A model generated the notes under the pieces. It saw nothing but the letters and a program-made list of their open reading frames with translations, was not told where the DNA came from and ran no database searches. The position numbers and the translations under genes are program-made. Positions 31,872-43,351 of a DNA stretch of 64,000 nt are shown one piece after another (within the stretch, counting starts at the first letter, position 1; the number at the start of each line of letters is the position of its first letter). Origin of the DNA: Dechloromonas sp. H13 (GTDB lineage: Bacteria; Pseudomonadota; Gammaproteobacteria; Burkholderiales; Rhodocyclaceae); NCBI RefSeq assembly GCF_009469615.1, contig NZ_SSXX01000001.1, positions 372,001-436,000 on the forward strand, written 5' to 3'.

Positions 31872-32492
31872 TCAGATTTTTACGCCGTTGATCCGCAATG
31901 ACAATTGCAGGCGATCACGCAGGCCAAGCTTCTCGAAAATCGCGGTCAGGTGTGCCTTTACCGTGCGCTCGGTAATCGACAGTTGCTCGGCGATTTCTTT
32001 GTTGCTCAAACCACTGGCTACCCGACGCGCAACCTGCACCTCGCGCTCGGAAAGCAGGATGCTCCAGTCGCCATTTTTCACTTCCGACGACAGTCGACCG
32101 AGACGATGCGCCGTCGCCCCCACCAATTGCCGGAGCAACGACTGGCCAATCCAGAGCCCCCCATTGGTAACTACCAACGCCACCTGCCGAAGCACTTCCG
32201 GAGCGGCCCGCGAATTGCAGCAACCGGCGGCGCCGAGGGCCAGTGCCTGGAGCACCAGCGCCTCATCCGGTTCGTCACACAAGAGAACGACCGGGCAACC
32301 CTCATTGTCGCGGATACCTGCCAGCGCGGCATCAACCAGCTCACCGGAACGCAAACGTGACCAGATGATGCCCCCACCGGCAAAGTTCACCTCCGGAAGT
32401 TCACTTCGCCTGAGCAACCGCGCCTTCGGCATCGCCTCGAGCCAATTCGGTATTGGCTTGACTTCGCGGTCGACAATCCAGTGCTGCGTCAT
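31872..32492 (-). CDS. LuxR-family regulator with degenerate receiver
   Basis: 206 aa. The C-terminal LuxR HTH is clear (LSEREVQVARRVASGLSNKE-IAEQLSITERTVKAHLTAIFEKL). The N-terminal half has receiver-like spacing (VVLLCDEPDEALVLQALALGAAGC resembles the beta4-alpha4 part) but the phosphoacceptor position reads GGIIWSRLRSGE, with no Asp. It is therefore likely phosphorylation-independent. It overlaps the HlyD gene by 4 nt and lies just before the adhesin gene, so it probably controls that gene. Confidence 0.88.
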   Translation of the reverse strand: MTQHWIVDREVKPIPNWLEAMPKARLLRRSELPEVNFAGGGIIWSRLRSGELVDAALAGIRDNEGCPVVLLCDEPDEALVLQALALGAAGCCNSRAAPEVLRQVALVVTNGGLWIGQSLLRQLVGATAHRLGRLSSEVKNGDWSILLSEREVQVARRVASGLSNKEIAEQLSITERTVKAHLTAIFEKLGLRDRLQLSLRINGVKI

Positions 32493-33904
32493 CGTTCGGT
32501 TAGTGCCACGCTCTTCGCCCGCAACACCGGCTTCAGGAGATAGGCGAGAACGCTTTTCTTCCCGGTCAGAATATCTACTTCCGCCACCATGCCGGGAATG
32601 ATCGGCAGGTTGGCATCGCCGAATCCAGGCTTGTCGGTCCTCACCCGCACCGTGTAGAAGGCGTTGCCCTTGTCGTCCGTCACCGTATCGGCGCCGATAT
32701 GCTCCAGCGTGCCGTCGAGTGCGCCGTACACGGCGAAATCATAGGCAGTGAACTTGACTATGGCCGGCTGACCCGGGCGCAGGAACGCGATGTCGCGCGG
32801 GAGAATGCGTGCCTCGAGCAGTAACGTATCTTCGAGCGGAACGATTTCGATCATGTCCTTGCCCGGCTGGACGACGCCGCCAACCGTATTGACCAGCAGG
32901 CGCTTGACCGTACCCTTGACCGGGGAACGGATCGACGACTGCTTGACGCGGTCGGACAGTGCGACGCTTCCCTCGGCCAGGCTGTTGAGCTTGGCGGTCG
33001 CCTCCGACAACTCCTTGCCCGCATCATTGCGGAAGTTGAGTTCGACTTCCTCGATCTTGCGCTGGGCCTCGGCAATCGCCGCCTGGACGCGGGTGATCTG
33101 CGCCGACGCCATGTCGCGCTCGCCGCGATAGCGTGCGACATCGCGCTCCAGACGCAGCAACTCGACCTCGGAGACCGCACCAGAATTGATGAGCGGCTTG
33201 GTCACGGCCAGCTCCTTGGAGGTCAGTTCGTAACCCTGTGCTGCCTGGGCACGTTTGGCCTGCGCCTCGTTCAACTCCTGCTGCCGCTGGGTCAACTGCT
33301 GGCGGGCGATCGCCAGCGCGGCGTTCATTTCGGCGCGCTTGGCTTCAAACAGCTGCAACTCCTGCTCGACCACCTCCGGCGCCTCCTTCTGCACTTCCGG
33401 CGGCGGCACAAAAGCCTTGCCGTCCGAGGTCGCGCGCAGGCGGGCGACCCGCGCCTGCAGGCCGAGATACTGCGCACGGTTCTCCTTGACCGACGATGCG
33501 AAACGGGTCTCGTCGATCTTGATCAGCAACTGGTTGGGCTGGACGACGTCGCCTTCCTGCACCAGGATGTCCGAAACCAGGCCGCCATCGATGCTCTGCA
33601 GCACCTGTACCTGCTTCGAGGGAATCACCTTGCCCTCGCCGCGGGTAACCTCGTCGAGTTGCGCAACCGCTGCCCACATGATGAAGAGGGCGAAAACGAT
33701 GCCGATCGTCCGCAACAGCATGCGGGCACGCAGCGGCTCCTGGCGTAGGATGGCCGTATCTGCGTCGGTCGCGAAATCGACCGCCTCGCTTTCTTCCCTG
33801 CTCGGCAAACGCCCCAGCACCCGTTCGACATACGGTGCGCATTTCCGGGCGATAGTCTCCAGTCTGGTTTGCAGCCAGGCAGCAATGGTACGGGGACGGC
33901 TCAT
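32489..33904 (-). CDS. HlyD-family type I secretion adaptor (LapC-like)
   Basis: 471 aa with one N-terminal membrane helix (MLLRTIGIVFALFIMWAAVAQ), beta-barrel/lipoyl half GKVIPSKQVQVLQSIDGGLV, a long coiled-coil hairpin (about 150-300) and the HlyD signature region (SIRSPVKGTVKRLLVNTVGG, then KFTAYDFAVYGALDGTLEHI). It bridges the ABC exporter and an outer membrane TolC-type channel not found here. Overlaps of 4 nt on both sides show an operon. Confidence 0.94.
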   Translation of the reverse strand: MSRPRTIAAWLQTRLETIARKCAPYVERVLGRLPSREESEAVDFATDADTAILRQEPLRARMLLRTIGIVFALFIMWAAVAQLDEVTRGEGKVIPSKQVQVLQSIDGGLVSDILVQEGDVVQPNQLLIKIDETRFASSVKENRAQYLGLQARVARLRATSDGKAFVPPPEVQKEAPEVVEQELQLFEAKRAEMNAALAIARQQLTQRQQELNEAQAKRAQAAQGYELTSKELAVTKPLINSGAVSEVELLRLERDVARYRGERDMASAQITRVQAAIAEAQRKIEEVELNFRNDAGKELSEATAKLNSLAEGSVALSDRVKQSSIRSPVKGTVKRLLVNTVGGVVQPGKDMIEIVPLEDTLLLEARILPRDIAFLRPGQPAIVKFTAYDFAVYGALDGTLEHIGADTVTDDKGNAFYTVRVRTDKPGFGDANLPIIPGMVAEVDILTGKKSVLAYLLKPVLRAKSVALTER

Positions 33905-36078
33905 GACGCCCTCCCGACCTGTCCACTCTGCAGCGCCTGAATGATCTGGTCGCGCGGACCGTTGGCCACCACTTGCCCGTCGTCGACGACGATGATCCGC
34001 GTCGCCAGGTCGAGCAGGCTGTTGCGGTGCGTGACGATGACCACGGTCTTGTGCGCTGCGAAAACCTGCAGACGCTGCTTGAACTGATGCTCCGACGTGT
34101 AATCCATCGAGCTGGTCGGCTCGTCGAGCAGGAGAATCGGCGGATCCATCAGGACGGCGCGGGCGATTGCCACGCTCTGGCGCTGGCCGCCGGACAGCGA
34201 CTCGCCACGCTCCCCGATCAGCATGTCGAAACCGTCGGGATGGCGGTTGACGAAATCGGTCAATCCCGCCATTTCCGCTGCTGCCAGGACGGCCGCATCG
34301 TCGGCGTAGGGTGCGCCGATCGCGATGTTGTCGCGCAACGTGCCGTAGAACAGGGTCGGATCCTGCGACACGTAACCGATATTGCGCCGCAGGTCGGCAG
34401 GATCGAGTTGGCGCAGGTCTACGCCATCGATCGTCACCGCCCCCTCGGTCGGCTGATAGAGCCCCAGAAGCAATTTCTGCAGCGTCGTCTTGCCGGACCC
34501 CACGCGGCCGATGACAACCACTTTTTCACCGGCGTCGATCCGGCAGTTCAGGCCCCTCAACGCCGGAATCGCAGCACCCGGATAGGTAAACTCGACCTTG
34601 TCGAATTCGATGTTCCCACGCAATTCGGGACGATGCACGAAACTGGCATCCGCCGGACGTTCGACCGGCTTCTTCATTACCTCTTCCAGCGAGGTCAGCG
34701 CTGTCTTGGCATTGTGATATTGCATCAGCAGACCGACCATCTGGCCGAGCGGAGCCACGGCCCGCGAAGCCAGCATCGTGCAGGCGATCAGCCCCCCCAT
34801 GCTGAGCATGCCCTCACCGATCAGGTAGACGCCGGCGATGATGACGACCACGTTGACCAGTTGCTGCATCTCCAGCGCGCCGTTGGTCGCCGCCGCCGAC
34901 AGGAAGCGCATCTGGTTGTTGATGCGGGCGACGAATGCCACCGATTTTTCCCATTTCGATTGCATGACGCCCTCGGCGCCCTGGGTCTTGATCGTCTCCA
35001 GCGCCGTCAGGCTTTCGATCAGCGTCGCGTTGCGCAAGGCACCCGCCCGGTAAGTCGTTTCTGACAGTGCGTGCATCTTGTGCTGGAGGACGTAGGCGTA
35101 GATCGTAACGATGACGATCGCCAACAGGACCGGCAGGAGGAGCGGCCAGGCGATCAAGGCGATCACGAAGACGAACAACAACGCGAAAGGCAGATCGATG
35201 AAGGCCGTCACCGATGCCGAAGTGATGAAATCGCGGACCGCCTCGAACGAACGAAGGTTGGACGAGAAGGCGCCGACCGCCGCCGGCCTCGCTTCCATGC
35301 GCACACCAAGGACGCGGTCCATGATCTTGGCCGACAGTTGCATGTCGATCCTGGCGCTGGCAAGATCGATGAAATAACCGCGCAGCAGGCGCAGGACCAG
35401 ATCGACCCCGATCAGCAGGATGACGCCGAGGGCCAGCACCCACAGGGTCTCGATGGCATGGTTGGGCACCACCCGGTCATAGACGTTCATCGTGAATAGC
35501 GGCATAGCCAGTGCGATGACGTTGATCAGCAACGCTGCGCCAAGGACATCCCGATAGACCTGCCACTGCTCGGCCAGCGCTCCCCAGAACCAGTGACGCA
35601 GGCGGACTTCGCCGACTTCCGGCGTGCGCTGGTCGAAACGGAAATGCGGGCGGACGAAAATCGCCACGCCCGTATAACGGCCCAGCAACTCCTCGCGCGA
35701 CAACTGGACGGAGCCTTGGCCGGTTTCCGGAAAAAGCAGGCGCGCCGTTTCACCCGCTTCATCCCACCCGAGGAGAACGCAAGCCTCTTCGCCCGCGGTC
35801 AGCAGCACGACCGGCAGCAGGGCGGCGTCGATACGCTCCAGCGGCCGCCGCACCACCTTGGCAGCCAGACCGACGCGACTGGCGGCGCGCGCGAACAGCG
35901 ACGGCGTCAGCGCCCCCTTTTCGAGCGGCAAGCCGGCGGTCAGCGCGGCCCGGGTACCGGGGCGTCCGTGGATGCGAGATAGTTCGACGAGACAGTCGAG
36001 CAGAGGATCGTGATGCAGGATGTCTTCACGGATGCCCGACTTGCCTGCGGATGCAGGCCGACTTGCTGGTTCGTTCAT
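33901..36078 (-). CDS. Type I secretion ABC exporter (LapB-like)
   Basis: 725 aa. The N-terminal C39-peptidase-like domain (DPLLDCLVELSRIHG at 24-38) lacks a catalytic Cys-His arrangement, so it is a docking domain as in RTX exporters. A six-helix TM domain follows (RVVPNHAIETLWVLALGVIL). The nucleotide-binding domain has Walker A GRVGSGKTT, signature LSGGQRQ, Walker B ILLLDEP and the H-loop VTHR. It would export the neighbouring adhesin. First gene of the operon. Confidence 0.95.
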   Translation of the reverse strand: MNEPASRPASAGKSGIREDILHHDPLLDCLVELSRIHGRPGTRAALTAGLPLEKGALTPSLFARAASRVGLAAKVVRRPLERIDAALLPVVLLTAGEEACVLLGWDEAGETARLLFPETGQGSVQLSREELLGRYTGVAIFVRPHFRFDQRTPEVGEVRLRHWFWGALAEQWQVYRDVLGAALLINVIALAMPLFTMNVYDRVVPNHAIETLWVLALGVILLIGVDLVLRLLRGYFIDLASARIDMQLSAKIMDRVLGVRMEARPAAVGAFSSNLRSFEAVRDFITSASVTAFIDLPFALLFVFVIALIAWPLLLPVLLAIVIVTIYAYVLQHKMHALSETTYRAGALRNATLIESLTALETIKTQGAEGVMQSKWEKSVAFVARINNQMRFLSAAATNGALEMQQLVNVVVIIAGVYLIGEGMLSMGGLIACTMLASRAVAPLGQMVGLLMQYHNAKTALTSLEEVMKKPVERPADASFVHRPELRGNIEFDKVEFTYPGAAIPALRGLNCRIDAGEKVVVIGRVGSGKTTLQKLLLGLYQPTEGAVTIDGVDLRQLDPADLRRNIGYVSQDPTLFYGTLRDNIAIGAPYADDAAVLAAAEMAGLTDFVNRHPDGFDMLIGERGESLSGGQRQSVAIARAVLMDPPILLLDEPTSSMDYTSEHQFKQRLQVFAAHKTVVIVTHRNSLLDLATRIIVVDDGQVVANGPRDQIIQALQSGQVGRAS

Positions 36079-36140
36079 GCAAACTCCATGTTCCGGCGCA
36101 TTCTAGCGCAGGGGTGGAGAACAAACCGTGAATTTTAAGG

Positions 36141-36176
36141 CGAAAAACGGAAAAGGCAGCCGCAGCCACCTTTTCC
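36141..36176 (-). terminator. Terminator after the H+-pyrophosphatase gene
   Basis: On the minus strand GGAAAAGG-12-CCTTTTCC is followed by GTTTTTCG, 16 nt after the hppA stop codon. Confidence 0.7.
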
Positions 36177-36192
36177 AGAGCGCCCAAGCAAA

Positions 36193-38244
36193 TCAGGCCA
36201 TCAGCGGCACGATCAGCAGGGCCACCAGGTTGATGATCTTGATCAGCGGATTGACTGCCGGGCCGGCGGTGTCCTTGTAGGGATCGCCGACGGTGTCGCC
36301 AGTGACCGCCGCCTTGTGCGCATCGGACCCCTTGCCGCCGAAATGGCCATCCTCGATGTACTTCTTGGCGTTGTCCCACGCTCCACCGCCGGTCGTCATC
36401 GAGATGGCGACGAACAGCCCGGTGACGATGGTGCCGACCAGCAGGCCGCCGAGCGCCTGCGGACCGAGCACGAGACCGACGACGATCGGCACAGCCACCG
36501 GCAGGATCGAGGGAATCATCATTTCCTTGATGGCTGCCACGGTCAACATGTCCACGGCACGGGAATAGTCGGGCTTCGCCGTACCTTCCATGATGCCGGC
36601 GATTTCCTTGAACTGGCGGCGGACCTCCATGACCACGGCGCCGGCCGAACGACCGACGGCCTCCATTGCCATCGCGCCGAACAGGTAGGGGATCAGGCCG
36701 CCGATGAAAAGGCCGATGATGACCATGTGGTTCGACAGGTCGAAGGAAATGTTGGCGAGGCCGGCCGCTTCGAGGCCGTGCGTGTAGTCGGCGAAGAGCA
36801 CCAGTGCGGCGAGGCCGGCCGAACCGATGGCGTAGCCCTTGGTCACCGCCTTGGTGGTGTTGCCGACCGCGTCGAGCGGATCGGTGACGTTGCGCACCTC
36901 CTTCGGCAGCTCCGCCATCTCGGCGATGCCGCCCGCGTTGTCGGTGATCGGTCCGTAGGCGTCGAGCGCGACGACGATGCCGGCCATCGATAGCATCGAG
37001 GTGGCGGCGATGGCGATGCCGAACAGACCGCCCATCGTATAGGCGGCCCAGATCGAAATGCAGACGGAGAGCACCGGCAGGGCGCAGGCCTTCATCGAGA
37101 CGCCAATGCCGGCGATGATGTTGGTGGCGTGCCCGGTCTGGCACGACGCAGCGACATGCTTGACCGGCGCGTAGTCGGTGCCGGTGTAATACTCGGTGAT
37201 CCAGACCAGTGCCGCGGTCAGGACCAGGCCGACGACCGCGCAACCGAACATGCTCATGGTCGTGATCTTGGCCGCCGCATCGCCGGCCCCGATCAGCCAG
37301 GAGGTGATCGGATAGTAGGCGATCAGCGCCAGCACGCCGGCGACGATCAGGCCGCGGTAGAGCGCCGCCATGATCTTGCCGCCTTCGGTCGCCTTGACGA
37401 AATAGCAGCCGACGATGGAAGCGATGATCGACACGCCGCCCAAGGCCAGCGGATAGAGCACTAGATTCTCGCCGAGGCCGGTCGCCGTCTTGATCGTCAG
37501 CGCCGCCAGCACCATGGTCGCCACCACCGTCACGGCGTAGGTCTCGAACAGGTCGGCCGCCATGCCGGCGCAGTCGCCGACGTTGTCGCCGACGTTGTCG
37601 GCGATCACCGCTGGATTGCGCGGGTCGTCCTCGGGAATCCCCGCCTCGACCTTGCCGACGAGGTCGGCACCGACGTCGGCGCCCTTGGTGAAGATGCCGC
37701 CGCCAAGACGGGCGAAGATGGAGATCAGCGAGGAACCGAAGGCCAGCCCGACCAGCGGCTCGATGACATGGTGCAGGTCGGTCCCGCCCACCGATTTCAG
37801 GAAGGCGTAGTAACCGGCGACGCCGAGCAGGCCGAGGCCGACGACCAGCATGCCGGTGATGGCGCCACCCTTGAAGGCGACGTCCAGCGCCGCCGCGATG
37901 CCGCTGCGCGCAGCTTCGGCGGTGCGCACGTTGGCGCGCACCGAAACGTTCATGCCGATGAAACCGGCCGCACCGGAGAGCACGGCGCCGATCAGGAAAC
38001 CGAAGGCGGTCAGCCAGCCGAGCTTGGGCACGAGGCCGATGACGAGAAAGAGAACGACGCCGACCATGGCGATGGTCTTGTATTGCCGACTGAGATAGGC
38101 AGCCGCCCCTTCCTGCACGGCCTTGGCGATTTCCTGCATACGCTGGTTGCCGGCTGGCAACGCGAGGATCTGCCTGCTGGAAATCCAGCCGTACAGGACT
38201 GCCAGCACGGCGCAGGCAAGCGCCAGTAACAACGCTGTAGACAT
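36193..38244 (-). CDS. hppA: Membrane H+-translocating pyrophosphatase, K+-independent type
   Basis: 683 aa with about 16 membrane helices. The substrate motif [19 protein letters not shown] and the acidic clusters [19 protein letters not shown] and [16 protein letters not shown] are diagnostic. In [16 protein letters not shown] a Lys and a Thr occupy the positions that in K+-dependent enzymes are both Ala-like, marking the K+-independent class. It couples PPi hydrolysis (or synthesis) to proton pumping. The ATG at 38244 has GAGGGAGGGGGA upstream. The neighbouring gene is PPi-dependent phosphofructokinase. Confidence 0.95.
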   Translation of the reverse strand: MSTALLLALACAVLAVLYGWISSRQILALPAGNQRMQEIAKAVQEGAAAYLSRQYKTIAMVGVVLFLVIGLVPKLGWLTAFGFLIGAVLSGAAGFIGMNVSVRANVRTAEAARSGIAAALDVAFKGGAITGMLVVGLGLLGVAGYYAFLKSVGGTDLHHVIEPLVGLAFGSSLISIFARLGGGIFTKGADVGADLVGKVEAGIPEDDPRNPAVIADNVGDNVGDCAGMAADLFETYAVTVVATMVLAALTIKTATGLGENLVLYPLALGGVSIIASIVGCYFVKATEGGKIMAALYRGLIVAGVLALIAYYPITSWLIGAGDAAAKITTMSMFGCAVVGLVLTAALVWITEYYTGTDYAPVKHVAASCQTGHATNIIAGIGVSMKACALPVLSVCISIWAAYTMGGLFGIAIAATSMLSMAGIVVALDAYGPITDNAGGIAEMAELPKEVRNVTDPLDAVGNTTKAVTKGYAIGSAGLAALVLFADYTHGLEAAGLANISFDLSNHMVIIGLFIGGLIPYLFGAMAMEAVGRSAGAVVMEVRRQFKEIAGIMEGTAKPDYSRAVDMLTVAAIKEMMIPSILPVAVPIVVGLVLGPQALGGLLVGTIVTGLFVAISMTTGGGAWDNAKKYIEDGHFGGKGSDAHKAAVTGDTVGDPYKDTAGPAVNPLIKIINLVALLIVPLMA

Positions 38245-38275
38245 CACTCCCCCTCCCTCGATGAACAACAAGAAA

Positions 38276-39535
38276 TCAGATCTTGAACGCCCCTAGTTTC
38301 TTCGCCACGGCGACGTTCTTCAGACGGACGTAATCGGGCAGGCCGTTGCAGAAAGGCGGCGGATCCTCGCCCTCGATCAGCGGTCGCAAATAGGTCCGGC
38401 AGGCATCGGTGATATGGAACCCGTCGGCCGTGATGAATTCGGCCGGCATTTTGCGTTCGACATTGGCGATGTCCTTCAGGGGTGCATCGCCGATCTCCCA
38501 GCGGTACGGCGCATCGGCCAGGCGCCTGATGGTCGCCATCACCGCGTTTTTGCCCTGCAGGGCGAGGTCGACCGCAGCAACCCCCAGGGCATGCGCCTGT
38601 TCGACATCGGTGCGCGACGCCAGGTGGCGCGCCGAGCGCTGCAGGTAATCGGCCAGCGCCCAATGGTACTTGTGGCCCAGCCGATCCTTGATCAACTGCG
38701 CCACCACCTGGCCGACCCCGCCGAGTTGCGAATGGCCGAAGGCATCCTTGGTGCCCGATTCGGCGATCAGCTTGCCGGCGGCATCGGACAAGCCCTCGGA
38801 CACCGCCACCGTGCAATAGCCGTACTGCCTGACGCATTCATCGACGCGGGCCAGGAAGCGTTCCGGATCGAACGGCACTTCGGGGAACAGCAGGATGTGC
38901 GGCGGCTCACCTGCCCGTTCGGTCGCCAGCCCGCAGGCGGCGGTAATCCACCCGGCATGGCGGCCCATCACTTCCAGCACGAAGATCTTGGTCGACGTGC
39001 GCGCCATCGAGGCCACGTCGTAGCCGGCTTCGCGGATCGAAGTGGCGACATACTTGGCTACCGAGCCGAAGCCCGGGCAGCAGTCGGTCAGCGGCAGGTC
39101 GTTATCGACCGTCTTGGGCACCCCGACGCAAACCACCGGGTAACCCATCTTTTCGGCAATCTGGGACACCTTCCAGGCGGTGTCCATCGAATCGTTGCCG
39201 CCGTTGTAGAAAAAATAGCCGATGTCGTGCGCCTGAAACACCTCGATCAGGCGCTCGTATTGGGCGCGATGCTCTTCCAGGCTCTTCAGCTTGTAGCGGC
39301 AGGAACCGAAGGCGCCGCCCGGCGTATGCCGCAGGCGGGCGATGTCGGCATCGGATTCGAGGCTGGTGTCGATCAGGTCTTCGGTCAGGGCGCCGATGAT
39401 GCCGTCGCGTCCGGCCAATACCTTCCCGATCTTTTCGGGATGCCGGCGTACTTCCTGGACCAGGCCGCACGCCGTGGCGTTGATGACGGCGGTGACGCCC
39501 CCTGACTGTGCGTAGAAGGCATTCTTGACCGCCAT
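38276..39535 (-). CDS. Pyrophosphate-dependent 6-phosphofructokinase
   Basis: 419 aa. The catalytic region [10 protein letters not shown] has Lys in place of the Gly of ATP-PFKs, and the phosphate site is GGNDS with Asp, both hallmarks of PPi use. [15 protein letters not shown] and PEVPF follow. It interconverts fructose 6-phosphate and fructose 1,6-bisphosphate reversibly with PPi. It precedes hppA on the same strand by 31 nt, joining glycolysis to the PPi pool used for proton pumping. Confidence 0.94.
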   Translation of the reverse strand: MAVKNAFYAQSGGVTAVINATACGLVQEVRRHPEKIGKVLAGRDGIIGALTEDLIDTSLESDADIARLRHTPGGAFGSCRYKLKSLEEHRAQYERLIEVFQAHDIGYFFYNGGNDSMDTAWKVSQIAEKMGYPVVCVGVPKTVDNDLPLTDCCPGFGSVAKYVATSIREAGYDVASMARTSTKIFVLEVMGRHAGWITAACGLATERAGEPPHILLFPEVPFDPERFLARVDECVRQYGYCTVAVSEGLSDAAGKLIAESGTKDAFGHSQLGGVGQVVAQLIKDRLGHKYHWALADYLQRSARHLASRTDVEQAHALGVAAVDLALQGKNAVMATIRRLADAPYRWEIGDAPLKDIANVERKMPAEFITADGFHITDACRTYLRPLIEGEDPPPFCNGLPDYVRLKNVAVAKKLGAFKI

Positions 39536-39545
39536 CGCGCGCCCC

Positions 39546-40235
<690 letters not shown>

Positions 40236-40287
40236 TTATCGGCTTCAGTATTGGCCGTTCTCTAAGGCCGAAAAATTACTCGCTATT

Positions 40288-41061
40288 TCAGGCCCGGTCA
40301 AACAGTTTGCGCATCCGCTCGGCATCTTCGGGCGTATCGACACCCGGCGCCGGCGCCGCATCGATCAGCGTCACGCTGATCCGGTAGCCGTGCCAGAGGG
40401 CGCGCAACTGCTCCAGCGATTCGAAGCGCTCGGTGGGTGCTGCGGTCAACCCGGCGTAAGCCTTCAAAAAGCTCGCCCGGTAGGCGTAGAGGCCAACGTG
40501 GCGATAGGCGGGGAAGTCCACCGGCAGCGTTTCCCCGCCATTTTCCCGAGCGAAGTGGTCGCGCGCATAGGGTACCGGCGCGCGCGAGAAGTAGGCCGCA
40601 TCCCCATCGGCCCGGCAGACGACCTTGACCACGTTCGGGTTGAAGAAATCCGCGGCGTCGACGATCGGATGCGCGACGGTGGCGATGTCCGCCCCGCTGG
40701 CCGCCAGTTGCCGCGCCGTCTGCACGATGACTTCCGGCTCGATCAGCGGCTCATCGCCCTGCACATTGACGATAATGGTTTCGCCATGCCAGCCGCGCTG
40801 CTCGACGACCTCCGCCAGGCGATCGGTCCCGGTCGCATGGTCGCTGCGCGTCATCAGCGCGGCAATTTCGTGCGCCGCGGCGGCGGCATGCACGTCGGGA
40901 TGGTCGGTCGCCACCCAGATTTCGTCGGCCCCCGATTGGCGGGCGCGCTCGGCGACCCGCACGACCATCGGCTTGCCGCCGAGATCGAGCAGCGGCTTGG
41001 CCGGCAGGCGCGTCGAGGCGTAACGCGCCGGAATGACGACCTTGAAGGCGAATGCGAACAT
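40288..41061 (-). CDS. kdsB: 3-deoxy-manno-octulosonate cytidylyltransferase
   Basis: 257 aa: N-terminal [20 protein letters not shown] nucleotide-binding stretch, then ATDHPDV and the [12 protein letters not shown] motif. It activates Kdo with CTP for lipopolysaccharide core assembly. The start overlaps the Trm112-like stop by one base (TAATG), and lpxK is nearby, making an LPS gene group. Confidence 0.97.
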   Translation of the reverse strand: MFAFAFKVVIPARYASTRLPAKPLLDLGGKPMVVRVAERARQSGADEIWVATDHPDVHAAAAAHEIAALMTRSDHATGTDRLAEVVEQRGWHGETIIVNVQGDEPLIEPEVIVQTARQLAASGADIATVAHPIVDAADFFNPNVVKVVCRADGDAAYFSRAPVPYARDHFARENGGETLPVDFPAYRHVGLYAYRASFLKAYAGLTAAPTERFESLEQLRALWHGYRISVTLIDAAPAPGVDTPEDAERMRKLFDRA

Positions 41062-41237
41062 TACTGCTCATCCGCCGCCAACTGGCGCGCTTCGTCCTCG
41101 AGCATGATGGGAATGTCGTCACGGATCGGAAAGGCCAGTTTGCACGGCTTGCAGACCAGTTCCTGGTCGGCCTTGCGGTATTCGAGATTGCCCTTGCAAA
41201 TCGGGCAGACGAGGATATCAAGCAGCCTGGCGTCCAC
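41061..41237 (-). CDS. Trm112-family zinc-ribbon protein
   Basis: 58 aa from a GTG at 41237 that overlaps the 3' end of lpxK by 20 nt; longer in-frame starts would run deep into lpxK. The sequence [16 protein letters not shown] with a second pair CKPC and [10 protein letters not shown] is the bacterial YcaR/Trm112 zinc-ribbon. Trm112 proteins act as partners of methyltransferases; the bacterial role is not settled. It is commonly found between lpxK and kdsB. Confidence 0.92.
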   Translation of the reverse strand: MDARLLDILVCPICKGNLEYRKADQELVCKPCKLAFPIRDDIPIMLEDEARQLAADEQ

Positions 41238-42216
41238 GCAGTTTCTCCACAATGAGTTCAATAAGGGCCGGCGACAGCTCGGCTTCGACCGGCAAAACCC
41301 AGGTTTCACCGGGTGCCAGTCCGGCGCATTTTACTGCATCCTTCTCCGTCATCAGCAGCACGCCGTCCCGCGCGAAGGCCAGATCGCCAGCGCGATAGGC
41401 GTGATGATCGGGAAAGGGATGGCGGGAAAACACCAGCCCCAGGTCTTCCAGGGTGCGGAAGAAGCGCTCTGGATCGCCGATACCGGCCAGGGCGTTCAGT
41501 TGGCGACCGGCCAAGTCGGCGGCGGCGCAGCGCTGCCGCGGATCGTCCAGGCGATAGAAATCCCCGGCCCGCAGGGCCATGGCGAAATGCGGCGGCGTCG
41601 GAGGCAGGCGCGCATCGGGCGCGCCGTTGCAGACCACTGCATCGACCGTCGCCAAACGGCCCAGCGGCTCGCGCAGCGGCCCGGCCGGCAGCTGCCAGCC
41701 GTTGCCGGCGCCGCGCCCGTCGAAGACCGCCAGCTCCACGTCGCGCGCCAGCCGGTAGTGCTGCAGGCCGTCGTCGCAGAGAATCACGTCGACCTCCGGA
41801 TGAGCCGCCAGCAAGGCCCGACCGGCCGCCACGCGGTCGCGCCCGACCCAGACGGGCCGCGCGCTGCGTCGGGCGAGCAAAATCGGCTCGTCGCCGACGT
41901 CGACCGCAGCAGACTGCACGTCTACCGGGCGCGCCCCGGATTCTGCGCTGCCATAGCCGCGACTGACGATCCCCGGCCGCCAGCCGCGTTCGCCGAGCTG
42001 CCCGGCCAGCCACAGCGTCAGTGGCGTCTTGCCCGCCCCACCGACGGTGATGTTGCCGACGACGATGACCGGCACAGCCAGGCGTTCGGGTCGCGCCCGG
42101 CGCCGGCGGCGCTCGGCGACGGCGGCATAGAGGCCGGTAAGCGGGGCCAGAAGCCACAACGCCGGCGAAAGCCGGCGTTGCTCGAACCATTGGCGCTGCA
42201 ACCAGCGAGCGACCAT
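41218..42216 (-). CDS. lpxK: Tetraacyldisaccharide 4'-kinase
   Basis: 332 aa with a membrane-associated N terminus, P-loop [13 protein letters not shown] (about 52-64), SRGYGS and [15 protein letters not shown]. It phosphorylates the lipid A precursor at the 4' position on the inner face of the membrane. Overlaps exbD by one codon region (TGATG) and the Trm112 gene downstream. Confidence 0.96.
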   Translation of the reverse strand: MVARWLQRQWFEQRRLSPALWLLAPLTGLYAAVAERRRRRARPERLAVPVIVVGNITVGGAGKTPLTLWLAGQLGERGWRPGIVSRGYGSAESGARPVDVQSAAVDVGDEPILLARRSARPVWVGRDRVAAGRALLAAHPEVDVILCDDGLQHYRLARDVELAVFDGRGAGNGWQLPAGPLREPLGRLATVDAVVCNGAPDARLPPTPPHFAMALRAGDFYRLDDPRQRCAAADLAGRQLNALAGIGDPERFFRTLEDLGLVFSRHPFPDHHAYRAGDLAFARDGVLLMTEKDAVKCAGLAPGETWVLPVEAELSPALIELIVEKLRGRQAA

Positions 42217-42632
42217 CAGCGTGGCGCTTGCGTGGCGAAGGAAATATGCGGATAACCGGCGGCCTGCGCCGCCTGCATCACGTCGATGACGCTCTGGTGC
42301 GTCGCCTTGGCATCGGCATTGATGACGATGATCGGCTCCTGCCGCGACCCCGCCGCCCGGCGCAGGGCGTCGGAAATGCTCTTGACGTCGGTTGCGGTCA
42401 ACGGCGACTTGTTGATCAGAACCTGGCCGCTGGCGGTGATCGCCACGTCGATCTCGTTCGGCTGCTCGGCCTGCTTGCTGGCGTCCGCCGTTGGCAGGTT
42501 GATCTCCAGGCCGGAGAACTTGGCATAGGTGGTCGTCAACATCAGGAAGATGATGATGACCAGCAGGACGTCTATCATCGGAATCAGGTTGATTTCCGGC
42601 TCTTCCCGGCTGCGGCCGCGCTGAAAATTCAT
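42216..42632 (-). CDS. exbD: ExbD/TolR-family biopolymer transport protein
   Basis: 138 aa: one N-terminal membrane helix with the conserved Asp (INLIPMIDVLLVIIIFLMLTT) and a periplasmic domain. With ExbB it uses proton motive force to energise TonB-type outer membrane uptake or, near lpxK, possibly envelope transport. A TonB-like protein is encoded at about 63 kb but is not linked. Confidence 0.93.
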   Translation of the reverse strand: MNFQRGRSREEPEINLIPMIDVLLVIIIFLMLTTTYAKFSGLEINLPTADASKQAEQPNEIDVAITASGQVLINKSPLTATDVKSISDALRRAAGSRQEPIIVINADAKATHQSVIDVMQAAQAAGYPHISFATQAPR

Positions 42633-42635
42633 GGC

Positions 42636-43241
42636 CTACTTCCGGTCGCCGTGCATGTATTCGACGAGGCGAATAGCCTGCTGCTCCATCTCGACGACGA
42701 AGCTGTCGACCAGCGCCCGGAAATGCCGCCAGAAGATCATGCTCGGGATGGCGATGACCAGGCCAAAGCCGGTGTTGTATAGGGCGATGGAGATACCGTG
42801 CGCCAGTTGCTGCGGGTTGGAACCGGTCGGCGACTGCGATCCGAAAATCTCGATCATCCCGACCACTGTGCCGAACAGGCCCATCAGCGGGCTGATCGAG
42901 GCAATCGTGCCGAGCGTCGTCAGGTAGCGGTTCAGCTCATGCGTCACTGCCCCTCCGGCTTCCTCGATCGACTCCTTCATCACTTCACGCGAGGTATTGA
43001 CGTTGCGCAGGCCGGCGGCCAGCACGCGACCGAGCGGCGAATGGCGCTCGAGCTCCTCCAGCATGCGATCGTTGTTGCCCCCCCGCTTGAATTCGCCGAC
43101 GGCGCGTTGCAGCAGGCCGGACGGCACGACCTTGGAACGTCGCAGGGCGACGAGACGCTCGATGATCAGGGCGACCGAAATGACGGAAGCCAGCAACAAC
43201 GGCCAGATGGGCCAGCCGGCGGCCTGAATGATGGCGAACAC
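42636..43241 (-). CDS. exbB: ExbB/TolQ-family proton channel protein
   Basis: 201 aa from a GTG at 43241, chosen because GAGGATT lies 5 nt upstream and it gives the family N terminus (VFAIIQAAGWPIWPLLLASV). Three membrane helices and the TolQ/ExbB segment LNRYLTTLGTIASISPLMGLFGTVVGMI are clear. It forms the motor with ExbD. The longer frame upstream carries no conserved features. Confidence 0.93.
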   Translation of the reverse strand: MFAIIQAAGWPIWPLLLASVISVALIIERLVALRRSKVVPSGLLQRAVGEFKRGGNNDRMLEELERHSPLGRVLAAGLRNVNTSREVMKESIEEAGGAVTHELNRYLTTLGTIASISPLMGLFGTVVGMIEIFGSQSPTGSNPQQLAHGISIALYNTGFGLVIAIPSMIFWRHFRALVDSFVVEMEQQAIRLVEYMHGDRK

Positions 43242-43328
43242 TATGAATCCTCGCTTGTCTCTAGTAATCCGGCATTTTGCCTCTCCCCCCGCTGGCCGGC
43301 AAGCCCCGAAAATCACCGCACCGCCGGC

Positions 43329-43351
43329 TTATCCCCAGAAACTGTGGATAA
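43329..43351. other. Inverted DnaA-box pair
   Basis: TGTGGATAA (43343-43351) is the reverse complement of the consensus DnaA box TTATCCACA. TTATCCCCA (43329-43337) matches at eight of nine positions in the opposite orientation. An AT-rich stretch (43430-43480) follows, before xseA. Binding has not been shown. Confidence 0.4.
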
